From JAIQFL01 sp035295745 (GTDB lineage Bacteria > Acidobacteriota > Terriglobia > Bryobacterales > Bryobacteraceae): a DNA stretch of 64,000 nt. The stretch spans positions 62,001 to 126,000 of the forward strand of contig DATGIL010000047.1 of the NCBI GenBank assembly GCA_035295745.1, in the 5' to 3' direction. The notes beneath the pieces are model-generated. The model was not told the origin of the DNA. It made no database searches and worked only from the letters and a program-made list of their open reading frames with translations. The position numbers and the translations under genes are program-made. Every line of letters starts with the position of its first letter. Within the stretch, counting starts at the first letter, position 1. Shown here piece after piece: positions 24,585 through 34,116 of the stretch.

Positions 24585-25712
24585 TTAGAGATTGCCGCGG
24601 AGGGCTTGTTCGCGCTCGATTGCCTCGAAGAGCGCCTTGAAGTTTCCTTTTCCGAAGCTCCGACTGCCCTTGCGCTGGATCACTTCGTAGAAGAGCGTGG
24701 GACGATCCTCTACCGGACGCGTGAAGATTTGCAGCATGTAACCTTCGTCGTCGCGATCCACCAGAATGCCGAGATCCTTCAACTCGTCCACTGGTTCGTC
24801 GATCTTGCCGACTCGCGCTTCGAGCTCGTCGTAATAGGTCGATGGCACACGGAGGAAGTCCACGCCCTGCCGCCGCAGCGTGCCCACAGTCTCGACGATG
24901 TCGCCCGTCGCCATCGCGATGTGCTGCACGCCGGGACCGCGATAAAACTCCAGATACTCCTCGATCTGCGATTTGCGCTTACCCGCGGCCGGCTCGTTCA
25001 GCGGAAATTTCACGCGCTCGTTGCCGTTCGACATTACCTTGGACATCAGCGCCGAGTACTCCGTCGAGATGTCCTTATCGTCGAAGTGCTGGAACATCTT
25101 GAAGCCCATCACATCGCGATAAAAGTCCACCCAGCGATTCATCTCGCCCCAGCCGACGTTGCCCACCATGTGGTCGATGTACTTGAGGCCGGCGGGGCGC
25201 GCAAGCGAATCCTCGGCGGGCGCCGCTTTGAAGCCCGGCAGGAAGACGCCACAATAATTGCGCCGCTCGACGAAGGTGTGGATCGTATCGCCATACGTGG
25301 CGATGCTCGCGAGGCGCACCTCGCCCTGATCGTCCGAAACCGTCTGCGGCTCGCGAACGCTGCGAGCGCCGCGCCTTGTAGTCTCACGCCAAGCCGATTC
25401 GGCATCGTCCACCCATAGCGCGATATCGTGGACGCCGTCGCCGTGCAGACGGATGTGGTCGGTGACGGGATGGTCGGGGCTCAGCGGAGTGGTCAGCACG
25501 AAGCGGATCTTGTCCTGCACGAGCACATAGGAGGCCTGGTCGCGGGTGCCGGTCTCGGGCCCGCGATATGCCGCCAATCGGAAACCGAATGCGGTGCGGT
25601 AGTAGTGCGCGGCCTGGCGCGCGTTGCCCACGTAAAACTCCACGTAGTCGGTGCCGTTGAGCGGCAGGAAATCTTTCTCAACTGTGGTGGGTTGCTCGAG
25701 AATTTGTGGCAT
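24585..25712 (-). CDS. hpd: 4-hydroxyphenylpyruvate dioxygenase
   Basis: 375 residues. The start at 25712 is supported by GAGGAG 2-3 nt upstream. Two vicinal-oxygen-chelate halves are seen. Iron ligands are the His of LKYIDHMVGNVGWGE, the His of GPGVQHIAMATGDI, and the Glu of LFYEVIQRKGSRSFGKGN, all near-canonical. It converts 4-hydroxyphenylpyruvate to homogentisate, in tyrosine breakdown or tocopherol/pyomelanin-type pathways. The gene overlaps the upstream aminotransferase by 35 bp; that enzyme could make the substrate by transaminating tyrosine. Confidence 0.95.
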   Translation of the reverse strand: MPQILEQPTTVEKDFLPLNGTDYVEFYVGNARQAAHYYRTAFGFRLAAYRGPETGTRDQASYVLVQDKIRFVLTTPLSPDHPVTDHIRLHGDGVHDIALWVDDAESAWRETTRRGARSVREPQTVSDDQGEVRLASIATYGDTIHTFVERRNYCGVFLPGFKAAPAEDSLARPAGLKYIDHMVGNVGWGEMNRWVDFYRDVMGFKMFQHFDDKDISTEYSALMSKVMSNGNERVKFPLNEPAAGKRKSQIEEYLEFYRGPGVQHIAMATGDIVETVGTLRRQGVDFLRVPSTYYDELEARVGKIDEPVDELKDLGILVDRDDEGYMLQIFTRPVEDRPTLFYEVIQRKGSRSFGKGNFKALFEAIEREQALRGNL

Positions 25713-26826
25713 AGCTCCTCTTGAATGCTTCGATGCAAAGTTCGTTGTCCTGGTCCGATCCCGTGGAGATTCGCAGGCAGTTCGGCAGGCCGAAGGCCTT
25801 GAGCGGCCGCACCACCACGCCTTGCGATAGCAGTTCTTCAAAGAGATGACTGGCGTCCTGCTCGGAGTCGAGAACGGTCATCACGAAGTTGGCTTGCGAG
25901 GGCACCACGGTCAGCCCGATTGCGGAGAGTCCCTCCGAAAGACTGCGCAGCCCGCGGGCATTGAGTTCGAGTGAGCGGTGTAGAAACTCCTTGTCCGCAA
26001 GCGCGCCGATACCCGCCGCCTGTGCGGGGGTGGACGGCTCGAACGGCAGTTTCACTTTAAGCAGATTGCGGATCAACTCGTCATGCGCGAATCCGTAGCC
26101 GATCCGCGCGCCCGCGAGGCCATAGATCTTCGAAAAGGTCCTCAGGGTGATCACGTTGTCGTAGCGATAATGCATCGAATCGGGATAGCGCGGATTGTCC
26201 TTGGCGTACTCGAAGTAGGCCTCGTCCAGGATGATGAGCACGCGCTCGGGAACATGCTTGTAGAATTCGTCGAACTGGTGCTTGGAGAAGATGGTGCCGG
26301 TAGGATTGTTGGGATTGGCCAGGTAGATGATCTTGGTGTTGGCGTTGATCTGACCGGCGAGTGCGGTCAGATCGTAATGCCAGTCGCAATAGGGCACGGT
26401 GCGGTACTTGACGCCGCGCGAACGTGCCAGCACCTGGAACCCGATGAAAGCGGCCTCCGTCGTGAGCACCTCGTCCTCATCGCACAGGAACGCGCGAATA
26501 ATGTTGGACATGATGCCTTCGGATCCGCTTCCGGCGATCACGTTCTCCACCTTTACATCGAACTCGGCGGCGAGTACTTCGCGGAGATCGAGGCCGCCGT
26601 TGGGGTAGAGATTCAGACCGCTAAGCGTACGAGTCATCGCCTCAATGGCCTTGGGTGAGGCGCCCAACGGATTCTCGTTGGATGCCAGTTTGGCGATGCG
26701 GGTCAGTCCGTACTGCCTGCGGACGGATTCAATGGTGCGGCCTGCTTCATAAGGCCGGAGCGATTCGATGTAGGGAGGAACGAGAGGCACCAGTTCTATT
26801 CTACTGCGCTCCAGGCGAAACACCAC
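25678..26826 (-). CDS. hisC: Histidinol-phosphate/aromatic aminotransferase (HisC-like)
   Basis: 382 residues; the GTG start at 26826 has no clear ribosome site and is uncertain. Hallmarks of HisC: KLASNENPLGASPKA, then YLANPNNPTGT, LDEAYFEYA, and the PLP Lys in TLRTFSKIYGLAGARIGYG. HisC paralogues often use aromatic amino acids. The 35-bp overlap with hpd, with no other his genes nearby, makes tyrosine or phenylalanine transamination more likely than histidine synthesis here. Biochemical identity is inferred from context. Confidence 0.85.
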   Translation of the reverse strand: MVFRLERSRIELVPLVPPYIESLRPYEAGRTIESVRRQYGLTRIAKLASNENPLGASPKAIEAMTRTLSGLNLYPNGGLDLREVLAAEFDVKVENVIAGSGSEGIMSNIIRAFLCDEDEVLTTEAAFIGFQVLARSRGVKYRTVPYCDWHYDLTALAGQINANTKIIYLANPNNPTGTIFSKHQFDEFYKHVPERVLIILDEAYFEYAKDNPRYPDSMHYRYDNVITLRTFSKIYGLAGARIGYGFAHDELIRNLLKVKLPFEPSTPAQAAGIGALADKEFLHRSLELNARGLRSLSEGLSAIGLTVVPSQANFVMTVLDSEQDASHLFEELLSQGVVVRPLKAFGLPNCLRISTGSDQDNELCIEAFKRSYATNSRATHHS

Positions 26827-26915
26827 GGGCAGGGTGTGCCTGAGTACACACCCACAGCGCGAGTCTTCGCTGCTACGGATTCATCGACTGTTTCCCTCTG
26901 GCTCCGCATGTGAGT

Positions 26916-26973
26916 CGCGCGGGCGCGGCCCTGCAATCCGCTCAAGGCCGCTCACATAAAGCGCGCCCGCGCG
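26916..26973. repeat. GC-rich inverted repeat
   Basis: CGCGCGGGCGCG at 26916-26927 is complementary to 26962-26973, with a second nested pair (TGTGAG/CTCACA) inside and outside. It fills the gap between the hydrolase stop and the hisC start and could be a terminator or recombination-prone repeat. No T-tract follows. Confidence 0.55.
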
Positions 26974-26992
26974 CGTGGCAGGCAGTCTCGTT

Positions 26993-27835
26993 TTAGGCTG
27001 CCACGCTAGATTGACCCCGCGCGATAAAGCGCAGCAACTCCTGGTTGACCCGGTCTTTCAGGGTCGAAGTCATTCCGTGGGGAGCTCCAGGGACGATCAC
27101 GAGCGTGGAGCCCTTGACAATCTTAGACGACAAAAGCGCCGATGCACCGATTGGCACAATTTGATCATCATCTCCATGAAGGATCAGAGTGGGGACGTCA
27201 ATCTTCTTGAGGTCCTCGGTCAAATCGGTTTCGGAGAACGCCTTGATGCAATCGTAGGCGGCTTTGTGGCCGGCAAGCATGCCTTGCATCCAGAAGGAGT
27301 CCCGCACTCCCTGCGAGACCTGGGCTCCGGGCCGGTTGGCGCCGTAGAAGGGAGCACTGAGATCCTTGAAGAACTGCGAGCGATCGGCAAGCACGCTAGC
27401 GCGAAGCTGATCGAACACCTCGATCGGCAAGCCCCCGGGGTTGGACGGCGTTTTGAGCATCAGCGGCGGAATGGCGCTAATCAGCACTGCCTTGGCGACA
27501 CGCCTGGTTCCGTGGCGGCCGATGTATCGTGTGACTTCCCCGCCCCCCGTAGAGTGGCCAACGTGGATCGCATCGCGAAGGTCGAGCGCGGCGACCAACT
27601 CGGCAAGGTCGTCCGCATAGGTGTCCAGGTCATTGCCATCCCACGTTTGATCCGAGCGTCCGTGGCCCCTGCGGTCGTGGGCTACGCAGCGGTAGCCGCG
27701 GGCAGCCAGAAAAATCATCTGGTCGTCCCACGCGTCGGCGCTCAAGGGCCAGCCGTGACTGAAGACGATTGGCTGCCCCTTCCCCCAATCCTTGTAGTAG
27801 ATCTGTGTCCCATCTTTGGTTGTGATTCTTGGCAT
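26993..27835 (-). CDS. Alpha/beta hydrolase, non-haem chloroperoxidase/esterase type
   Basis: 280 residues. The start at 27835 follows AGAGGA. The catalytic triad is visible: Ser in HVGHSTGGGEV, Asp in LILHGDDDQIVP, His in VPGAPHGMTS. The oxyanion HGWPLSADAWDDQM and DRRGHGRSDQ segments match the cofactor-free haloperoxidase/arylesterase group. Real substrates are usually esters or lactones. It is 26 bp downstream of the metallo-hydrolase gene, probably the same transcript. Confidence 0.88.
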   Translation of the reverse strand: MPRITTKDGTQIYYKDWGKGQPIVFSHGWPLSADAWDDQMIFLAARGYRCVAHDRRGHGRSDQTWDGNDLDTYADDLAELVAALDLRDAIHVGHSTGGGEVTRYIGRHGTRRVAKAVLISAIPPLMLKTPSNPGGLPIEVFDQLRASVLADRSQFFKDLSAPFYGANRPGAQVSQGVRDSFWMQGMLAGHKAAYDCIKAFSETDLTEDLKKIDVPTLILHGDDDQIVPIGASALLSSKIVKGSTLVIVPGAPHGMTSTLKDRVNQELLRFIARGQSSVAA

Positions 27836-27861
27836 AGTTTCCTCTCTTCGATCTGACAGAT

Positions 27862-28830
27862 TTAGACACCTTGATAAACGAGCCCGGTGAACATAGCTGG
27901 AGTGATCAGGAACTGGCCCCATTTTGCGTCGAATGTGGCGGTCGGTTTGGCGGCGATGGTCTCGTCCAAAGACCGACCTTGTTTCTTCAGGGCCGCCACT
28001 TTCTCCCGGATGCCCACCAACATGTCGCAAAACTCCGTCATCTCGGACTTGCCGCCCACAGGTCCGTGCCCCGGGATCACGATCGTCCCGCTATTTACCT
28101 GCGCGAGGTTGGCCACTGCCGCGCGAATCGATCCGTCGATGCTGCCTCCGGTGGAGTAGTCGATAAAAGGGTAAACGCCATTCCACCAGGTGTCGCCCAC
28201 GTGGAGGACATCCGCGTCCATGAAATTGACCGAGATATCGCTATCGGTGTGCGCCGGCCCGTAATACTTCAGGAAGAGGCGCGTGTCATTGCAGCGCAGT
28301 TCGAAGTCCTTCTGGAACACCTTGGTTGGTAGGGCGCCGGCGGTCGCGGCTGGAAATGTGTAATTCCAGCCTTCGACCCGCGTGGCGACGGAAAGGTACT
28401 TCCACGTGTTTTCGTGCGCGGTGATCGCGGCTCCGGCGTCGTGCAGCCATGCGTTGCCGTCTGTGTGGTCCGTGTGCCAGTGGGTGTTAATCAGATATTT
28501 GATCGGATCGGCGCTCATCGCCGTCAAAGCATTGGATAGCGCGGCCCGCGAGGCGGTAAAGCCGGCATCCACCAGAAGCTTGCCGTCGCGCCCGCATAGG
28601 ACAGCGATGTTGCCTCCGGAGCCTTCAAGAACCGAGATGTTGCGGCGCAAAGGGTGGGTGACGATCGTTGCCTTCGCTGCTGCGTTGACCATTGTCGGAA
28701 CAATACCTTCCTCGCCCGCGATCAGTGGCCGACGAGCGAGCAGCACGGCCCCGACGCCGGCCACCGCAAAAAATCGACGACGTGAAATCTCCATTCCTTC
28801 AACATCCCTCGGCTGTCGTTTCAGTAGCAT
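27862..28830 (-). CDS. Exported metallo-beta-lactamase-fold hydrolase
   Basis: 322 residues. Start 28830 is chosen for the AGGGAG site 8 nt upstream; 28794 is an alternative. A twin-arginine signal (SRRRFFAVAGVGAVLLARR) indicates Tat export of a folded, metal-loaded protein. The zinc site is THWHTDHTDGN, with the third His in YYGPAHTDSD, Asp in LHVGDTWWNG and His in VIPGHGPVG. It resembles periplasmic MBL hydrolases of the quinoprotein-relay or lactonase type; substrate unknown. Confidence 0.85.
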   Translation of the reverse strand: MLLKRQPRDVEGMEISRRRFFAVAGVGAVLLARRPLIAGEEGIVPTMVNAAAKATIVTHPLRRNISVLEGSGGNIAVLCGRDGKLLVDAGFTASRAALSNALTAMSADPIKYLINTHWHTDHTDGNAWLHDAGAAITAHENTWKYLSVATRVEGWNYTFPAATAGALPTKVFQKDFELRCNDTRLFLKYYGPAHTDSDISVNFMDADVLHVGDTWWNGVYPFIDYSTGGSIDGSIRAAVANLAQVNSGTIVIPGHGPVGGKSEMTEFCDMLVGIREKVAALKKQGRSLDETIAAKPTATFDAKWGQFLITPAMFTGLVYQGV

Positions 28831-29582
28831 TTGTGCCGCTCCCTTGGTTGTTCCAGCGTTGCGGTTCCATTCCATTCCGTGAGTTCGATGAACCTTCTTG
28901 CTGCCACCCGCGACATTCCACGCGGTACATGAGCTGTTTCGCGTTTTTCAAGTGCGGAACCGTTCTCTGGGTTTGAAGAAGGCACTCTGCTAACCATTCC
29001 TCCGAATCCCGCGCCGCTCTCCCAAAAGGGTTTATCTGATTCGGTCCACCGATCGAGACGACCTGACGACACGTCTGCCCAATCACTCGGACAGCTGGTC
29101 GACTCTCGCACGGATCATGCTCTGCGCGATCGCTTCCGGCTGCACGCTGCCGAGCAGGCGCACCCGTCCCGAGCGGGCCTCTCGGGCATGCTACGGCCGC
29201 GAGGCTGCAACTTGTGGCGGCGGAAGTTACTCTGATCTGCGCACTGAACGCGTCTGGAGCGGAATATTTTCAGCGCACCCCACAGAGAGGCCGGACTGGC
29301 GATAAGTCGGATAGGAACCAGGTTCTGCGCTCGCCTGGTCAGTTCAGCAGCGGTCCCGGCGCTTGCCACAAGACCTCGGCGAGTTGGTTTTTCGGATCCC
29401 CACCTGGTTTTTCTTGTTACCATTCCCTCGCGGGCTCGGGTTAAGGTTTGCGAGCACGCGATCATGCGAATCGCTGTCGTACCATAAAACAGAGGTGAGA
29501 TTCGCTGGCTAACCAAGTAGACAAACCGGAGTCCGATGACGTTCTTCTTCCGCTCTGAAAGACATTTGGCAATGAACCCAAC
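28831..29582. other. 750-bp stretch without a convincing gene
   Basis: No frame in this stretch has a plausible start, codon use and composition together. The longest minus-strand frame (29115-29636) is Arg/Ser-rich and overlaps the ATPase start, so it is probably spurious. The position, just before a defence-like gene pair, suggests a degraded insertion or island boundary, but no terminal repeats or transposase motifs could be recognised. Confidence 0.4.
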
Positions 29583-30773
29583 ATGGAACTGAAATCCGTC
29601 ACGATCCACAACTTCAAGGCACTTCAGAACATCCACCTCACGGATATCCCTAATTTCGTAGTCCTTGTCGGCGCCAATGGGTCAGGCAAATCAACACTAT
29701 TCGACGTCTTTGGATTCCTGCGTGACGCCTTGACCGGAAATGTTCGGCAGGCCCTCGATGCGCGCGGACGGTTCCCCGAGGTTGTTACGAGAGGCCACGA
29801 GAACGATACGATACTTGTAGAGCTTCAAGTTGACCTGCCGATTGCTGGCAGATCCCGGCTGGTTACCTACCACCTGGAGATCGGACTTGAGAATGGCCGC
29901 CCGGTCGTTAAGCATGAGTTCCTTCGGTACAAACGAGGCCGTTACGGCGCGCCATTCTACTTTCTCGACTTCCACAACGGCTCGGGTTTTGCGATCAGGA
30001 ATGAGGAAGATTTTGACAAACCCGACGAACAACTCCAGCGGGAAGAACAGGAACTGGAATCGCCAGATATTCTTGCTATTAAAGGTCTCGGCCAATTCCA
30101 GCGCTTCCGGGCGGCCAGCGCGCTACGTCAACTTTTGGAAAACTGGCACGTCTCAGACTTCCATATCAGCGCCGCGCGAGGCCGGAAAGAGGCAATCGGC
30201 GTTGCAGAGCACCTGTCGGAGACAGGGGAGAATCTACCACGAGTTGCCCAATATCTCTACGAGAACCACCGCCCTATTTTCAAAACTATCCTCACTCGAA
30301 TGCAGGAGCGTGTCCCAGGTATCAGCGGTGTCGAGCCGGAACTGACGCAGGACGGTTATCTTATCCTTCGTTTCCGCGACGGCACTTTTAAGACCCCTTT
30401 CCTGGACCGTTATGTCTCCGACGGGACCATCAAGATGTTTGCCTATCTAGTGCTCCTCCACGATCCTAAACCTCACCCTCTTCTTTGCATCGAGGAACCG
30501 GAGAATCAACTATACCCAAGTTTGATGAGCGAACTCGCCGAGGAGTTTCGCGACTATGCGCGCAGGGGCGGCCAAGTGATGGTATCCACGCATTCCCCGG
30601 ATCTCTTGAATGCGGTTCGGCTGGAGGAAGTTCTCTGGCTTATAAAAAAAGACGGACTCTCCGAGATCCGGCGCGCACAAGACGATCCGCAAGTAAAGCG
30701 CTACATGGAGCAAGGCGACAAGATGGGATATCTCTGGAAGCAAGGGTTCTTCACAGGGGTAGATCCGGCATGA
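29583..30773 (+). CDS. AAA15/OLD-type ATPase
   Basis: 396 residues, SMC-like ABC ATPase fold. MELKSVTIHNFKAL, Walker A VGANGSGKST (~30-39), signature-like YVSDGTIKMFAYLVLL, Walker B LLCIEEPENQLYP, and H-loop VSTHSPDLLNAV are all in order. No extra nuclease domain is fused. Such ATPases pair with small TOPRIM-like or nuclease effectors in bacterial defence modules (PARIS, Septu, Gabija-like). Its stop overlaps the start of the next gene (ATGA), strongly suggesting a complex. Confidence 0.88.
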   Translation: MELKSVTIHNFKALQNIHLTDIPNFVVLVGANGSGKSTLFDVFGFLRDALTGNVRQALDARGRFPEVVTRGHENDTILVELQVDLPIAGRSRLVTYHLEIGLENGRPVVKHEFLRYKRGRYGAPFYFLDFHNGSGFAIRNEEDFDKPDEQLQREEQELESPDILAIKGLGQFQRFRAASALRQLLENWHVSDFHISAARGRKEAIGVAEHLSETGENLPRVAQYLYENHRPIFKTILTRMQERVPGISGVEPELTQDGYLILRFRDGTFKTPFLDRYVSDGTIKMFAYLVLLHDPKPHPLLCIEEPENQLYPSLMSELAEEFRDYARRGGQVMVSTHSPDLLNAVRLEEVLWLIKKDGLSEIRRAQDDPQVKRYMEQGDKMGYLWKQGFFTGVDPA

Positions 30774-31351
30774 ACGAAGTGGTTTTCTTTCTTGAGGAGG
30801 AATCTGCCAAGGCGCTATTAGAACGAATATTTCCTCATTTGATTCCCCCTGGGGACGAGATCCATCCACGCTTCATTGTTTTTGAAGGTAAACAGGATCT
30901 CGAGAAGCAGCTGCCGAACAAGTTGCGGGGCTATTTGAATCCGCGGGCTCGCTTTATCGTGATGCGGGATCAAGATCAGGCTGATTGCCGGAAGACTAAG
31001 AGGACACTAGCGGCTATCTGTACCGGTGCGGGTCATCCTCAAACGACGGTACGTATCGCCTGCCGCGAATTGGAGGCTTTCTACATCGGCGACCTTCTGG
31101 CTGTCGAGAAAGGGTTGGATATCAGCGGCCTTGCAGGCAAGCAGGCTAAGGCGAAGTTTCGCGATCCCGACCGGTTGGTCAGTCCGTCCTTTGAACTACA
31201 AAAACTAACCGGCAATCGCTACCACAAGGTGGCTGGCTCCCGTGCGATCGCTCCGCACCTCAACTTACAAGCACCTCGGTCCAGGAGCTTTCACCATCTC
31301 ATCCGGGCCATCCGCCGTGCGAGTGATGATCTCTACAAAAGGACGCATTGA
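30770..31351 (+). CDS. DUF4276-like protein, partner of the ATPase
   Basis: 193 residues. It begins MNEVVFFLEEESAKALLERI, a strand-helix with Glu residues, continues RARFIVMRDQDQADCRKTKR, and then VRIACRELEAFYIGD. The pattern E...DxD...E is that of a TOPRIM-like nuclease fold and matches my memory of DUF4276 proteins encoded beside AAA15 ATPases. The start overlaps the ATPase stop. Probable effector or sensor of a two-gene defence module; function not proven. Confidence 0.7.
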   Translation: MNEVVFFLEEESAKALLERIFPHLIPPGDEIHPRFIVFEGKQDLEKQLPNKLRGYLNPRARFIVMRDQDQADCRKTKRTLAAICTGAGHPQTTVRIACRELEAFYIGDLLAVEKGLDISGLAGKQAKAKFRDPDRLVSPSFELQKLTGNRYHKVAGSRAIAPHLNLQAPRSRSFHHLIRAIRRASDDLYKRTH

Positions 31352-31557
31352 GATCGAAACTCTCTTGGTCCCCCAGTTTCGTTGTGCCAGCCGGATATTC
31401 GCGTCTTCCCGAGTTGCGCGTTGCCACGATTAATACTCGCTGATGCTGCTCCGGTTCCAGCGTCGCCTACCAAAAACAGCGTCCACCAAGTCCCGTCGCG
31501 AACTTTCCAGTATCCATGGCGCATTTTCCACCGGTGCCTACCTACGCACTCCCGGCA

Positions 31558-34080
31558 CTACCGCTGCCAGAGTATCTGTGAAGATTCCAGAGGCAGGAAC
31601 ATTCCGGGATGCTGAGGCCGCGCGCGCGGCGTAAAGGCATCCGCCGGCCGATCGGCGGGGACTGAAGCCTTGTAGACATAGCCGCCGTCCGCGAGGCGAT
31701 CGCCGCGCGACATGGGTTGGCGAACGGCGTGTCCTCCATCGTGGGCATCCGCATAGATTTCCACCAGGACCGATTCCGGATCGACACCGCCAAAGCTGAC
31801 CGGCACCGAGAACTCATGGCCTTGGGGGGAATCGTGGACCTGGACCGCGCCGAATCGCAGCTCGTGCCAGTGCGCCTCCATCGCCCTGCGCCATTCCAGC
31901 AGCGCGGCTCCAGCTTTCCCGCCGTCTTTGGCACGCTCCCGATAGGCGGTGGCGGCCGGCACGTAGTGCGAATCCGTGTACTGCCTCACCGTTCGATTTG
32001 CGGAATAATAAGGCGCCAGCCGCGCCATGCTCTCGCGCATTCGCGCCACCCAGGCGTGTGGAATTCCGTCGCCATCACGCGTATAGAACTCGGGCACCAC
32101 CTGCTGTTCCAGCAAATCGTACAACGCGTTCGCTTCCGCGCGGTCCCAAGCCGGGTCGTCGCCGTGCTCGAAGCCGTCGCCAATAGCCCATCCCACATCG
32201 GACGAGAACGCTTCGGCCCACCATCCATCCAGCTCCGAGAGATTCAACCCGCCATTCACCAACACCTTCATGCCGCTGGTGCCGGAGGCTTCCCACGGAC
32301 GGCGCGGTGTGTTGACCCACACGTCCACGCCTTGCACCAGTTGCTGAGTGAGGAGCATGTCGTAGTCGCTGAGAAAGACCACATGGCCGGCGACATCCTG
32401 GCGGTGGAGGAATTGGCTCCAGCGGCGTATCAACTCCTGCCCCGCACCGTCCTGCGGATGCGCTTTGCCGGCGAGAATCAACTGGACGGGGCGCTCGCGA
32501 TTGGTCAGGATCCGCACCAGGCGTTCGGGGTCCTCCAGCAGCAGCGCCGGGCGTTTGTATGTCGCAAAGCGCCGCGCAAAACCTAGCGTCAGCGCATTCG
32601 GATCGAAGATCCGGCCCGCCGCGTTGATCTCTTCCCGCGACGCCCCCTGGCTGGCACGCTGTCGCGTCAGGCGTTTGCGTGTGAAGTCGATGAGCTCGCG
32701 CGTGGTGCCGGTGCGCAGACGCCAGAGTTGCTCGTCCGGTATCTTGCGAATCTCGTTTTCGAGGCCTTCGGTCTCTCCGCGCCAACGATGTTCCGTGGAC
32801 GCGTCGGCCCACAGGCAGCGCGCGTCAAAACACTCCCAGGTGGGCGTGTGGACGCCGTTGGTGACGTACCCGACGGGCACGTCGTCCTCGGGCCAGCGCG
32901 AAAACATCCCTTGAAAGAGCCGGCGGCTGACCTTCCCGTGCAGGCGGCTGACGCCGTTCACGAATGCGCAGCCGCGCATCGCCAGGTATGCCATATTGAA
33001 CGGTTCATCAGGACCACCGTGGCCCGACTGCCCCATCGCCAACAGATCTTCGAACGGAATGTGCAGACGTTCATTGGCGTAGAAATTGAAATACTTCCGC
33101 ACCAGGTCCGGCGCGAAACGATCGAATCCCGCGTCAACCGCCGTATGCGTAGTGAACACGTTGCCCGCGCGGGTGACCGTGAGCGCCTGGTCGAAAGGCA
33201 CCTGGTGGTCGAGCATAAACGACCGCGCACGCTCCAGTACCGCAAACGCAGCGTGGCCTTCGTTGAGGTGGCAGACTTCCGGATCGAGTCCGAGCTTGCG
33301 CAGCAAGCGCCATCCCGCAATCCCCAAGACGGCTTCCTGACGAATCCGCAGATCGGGTCCGCCTCCGTACAATTCGCTGGTAATGCCTCGATAGCTGGGC
33401 GGATTCCCCGGATCATTGGAATCCAGCAGGTAGAGCATGCACCTTCCCACCCGCACCTGCCAGACGCGAATCCACATCTTCAGTCCAGGCAGGACCACCG
33501 AGAGCCGGACCCATTCGCCATTCTTTTCGCGGACCGGCGTAATCGGCAATTGACCTGGGTCATTGAAAGGATAGAGGGCCAGTTGATTGCCATTGGAATC
33601 GATTTCCTGACGAAAGTACCCCTGCTGATAGAGCAGACCGATGGCGACCACTGGAACACCGAGATCGTGGGCCGCCTTGAGCTGGTCTCCGGCCACATTT
33701 CCCAAGCCGCCGGAATAGATCGGCAACGACTCGCTCAGCATGTACTCCATGCTGAAATAGGCCGCCAGTTTCAACTCGGAACCCGAATGCGCCGTGTCAA
33801 ACCATCGTGTTTCCTTGGCCGCTTCCCGTTGCTCGCGCAGAATCTCCTCGGCCCTTCGCCGGAACGCCGGGTCCGACCACGCGGCGTGATACTTCTCCTG
33901 AGACACGGTTTGCAGGATGAGCCACGGGTTCTGGGTGAGCTCCCACAAATCGGGATCGAGCCGTCCCCACAATTCGTCAGCGGAATGGTTCCAGCTCCAT
34001 CTCAGGTTCAGGGCGAGTTCGGCCAATGCATCCGATTCGCGATTTTCCGCAGGCAGATTGGTGTAGATTGGATTGCTCAT
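31558..34080 (-). CDS. glgP: Alpha-glucan phosphorylase
   Basis: About 840 residues (an in-frame Met 15 nt upstream is also possible). It begins with the N-terminal DUF3417-like segment (ALAELALNLRWSWNHSADELW) of the alpha-glucan family. The catalytic core has YFSMEYMLSESLPIYSGGLG, HLNEGHAAF, VTNGVHTPTW, RFATYKRP, and the PLP-Lys segment EASGTSGMKVLVNGG. It releases glucose-1-phosphate from glycogen or maltodextrin. The C-terminal ~130 residues look like an appended beta domain. Tail of a minus-strand run starting at lpxD. Confidence 0.95.
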   Translation of the reverse strand: MSNPIYTNLPAENRESDALAELALNLRWSWNHSADELWGRLDPDLWELTQNPWLILQTVSQEKYHAAWSDPAFRRRAEEILREQREAAKETRWFDTAHSGSELKLAAYFSMEYMLSESLPIYSGGLGNVAGDQLKAAHDLGVPVVAIGLLYQQGYFRQEIDSNGNQLALYPFNDPGQLPITPVREKNGEWVRLSVVLPGLKMWIRVWQVRVGRCMLYLLDSNDPGNPPSYRGITSELYGGGPDLRIRQEAVLGIAGWRLLRKLGLDPEVCHLNEGHAAFAVLERARSFMLDHQVPFDQALTVTRAGNVFTTHTAVDAGFDRFAPDLVRKYFNFYANERLHIPFEDLLAMGQSGHGGPDEPFNMAYLAMRGCAFVNGVSRLHGKVSRRLFQGMFSRWPEDDVPVGYVTNGVHTPTWECFDARCLWADASTEHRWRGETEGLENEIRKIPDEQLWRLRTGTTRELIDFTRKRLTRQRASQGASREEINAAGRIFDPNALTLGFARRFATYKRPALLLEDPERLVRILTNRERPVQLILAGKAHPQDGAGQELIRRWSQFLHRQDVAGHVVFLSDYDMLLTQQLVQGVDVWVNTPRRPWEASGTSGMKVLVNGGLNLSELDGWWAEAFSSDVGWAIGDGFEHGDDPAWDRAEANALYDLLEQQVVPEFYTRDGDGIPHAWVARMRESMARLAPYYSANRTVRQYTDSHYVPAATAYRERAKDGGKAGAALLEWRRAMEAHWHELRFGAVQVHDSPQGHEFSVPVSFGGVDPESVLVEIYADAHDGGHAVRQPMSRGDRLADGGYVYKASVPADRPADAFTPRARPQHPGMFLPLESSQILWQR

Positions 34081-34116
34081 GACAGGCCAGTACAAGTACT
34101 AGATGGTGCCGTGGCT

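Noticed and set aside
29115..29636. A 173-residue minus-strand frame before the ATPase gene
   Set aside because: Arg/Ser-rich composition, no ribosome site, and it overlaps the well-supported ATPase start.
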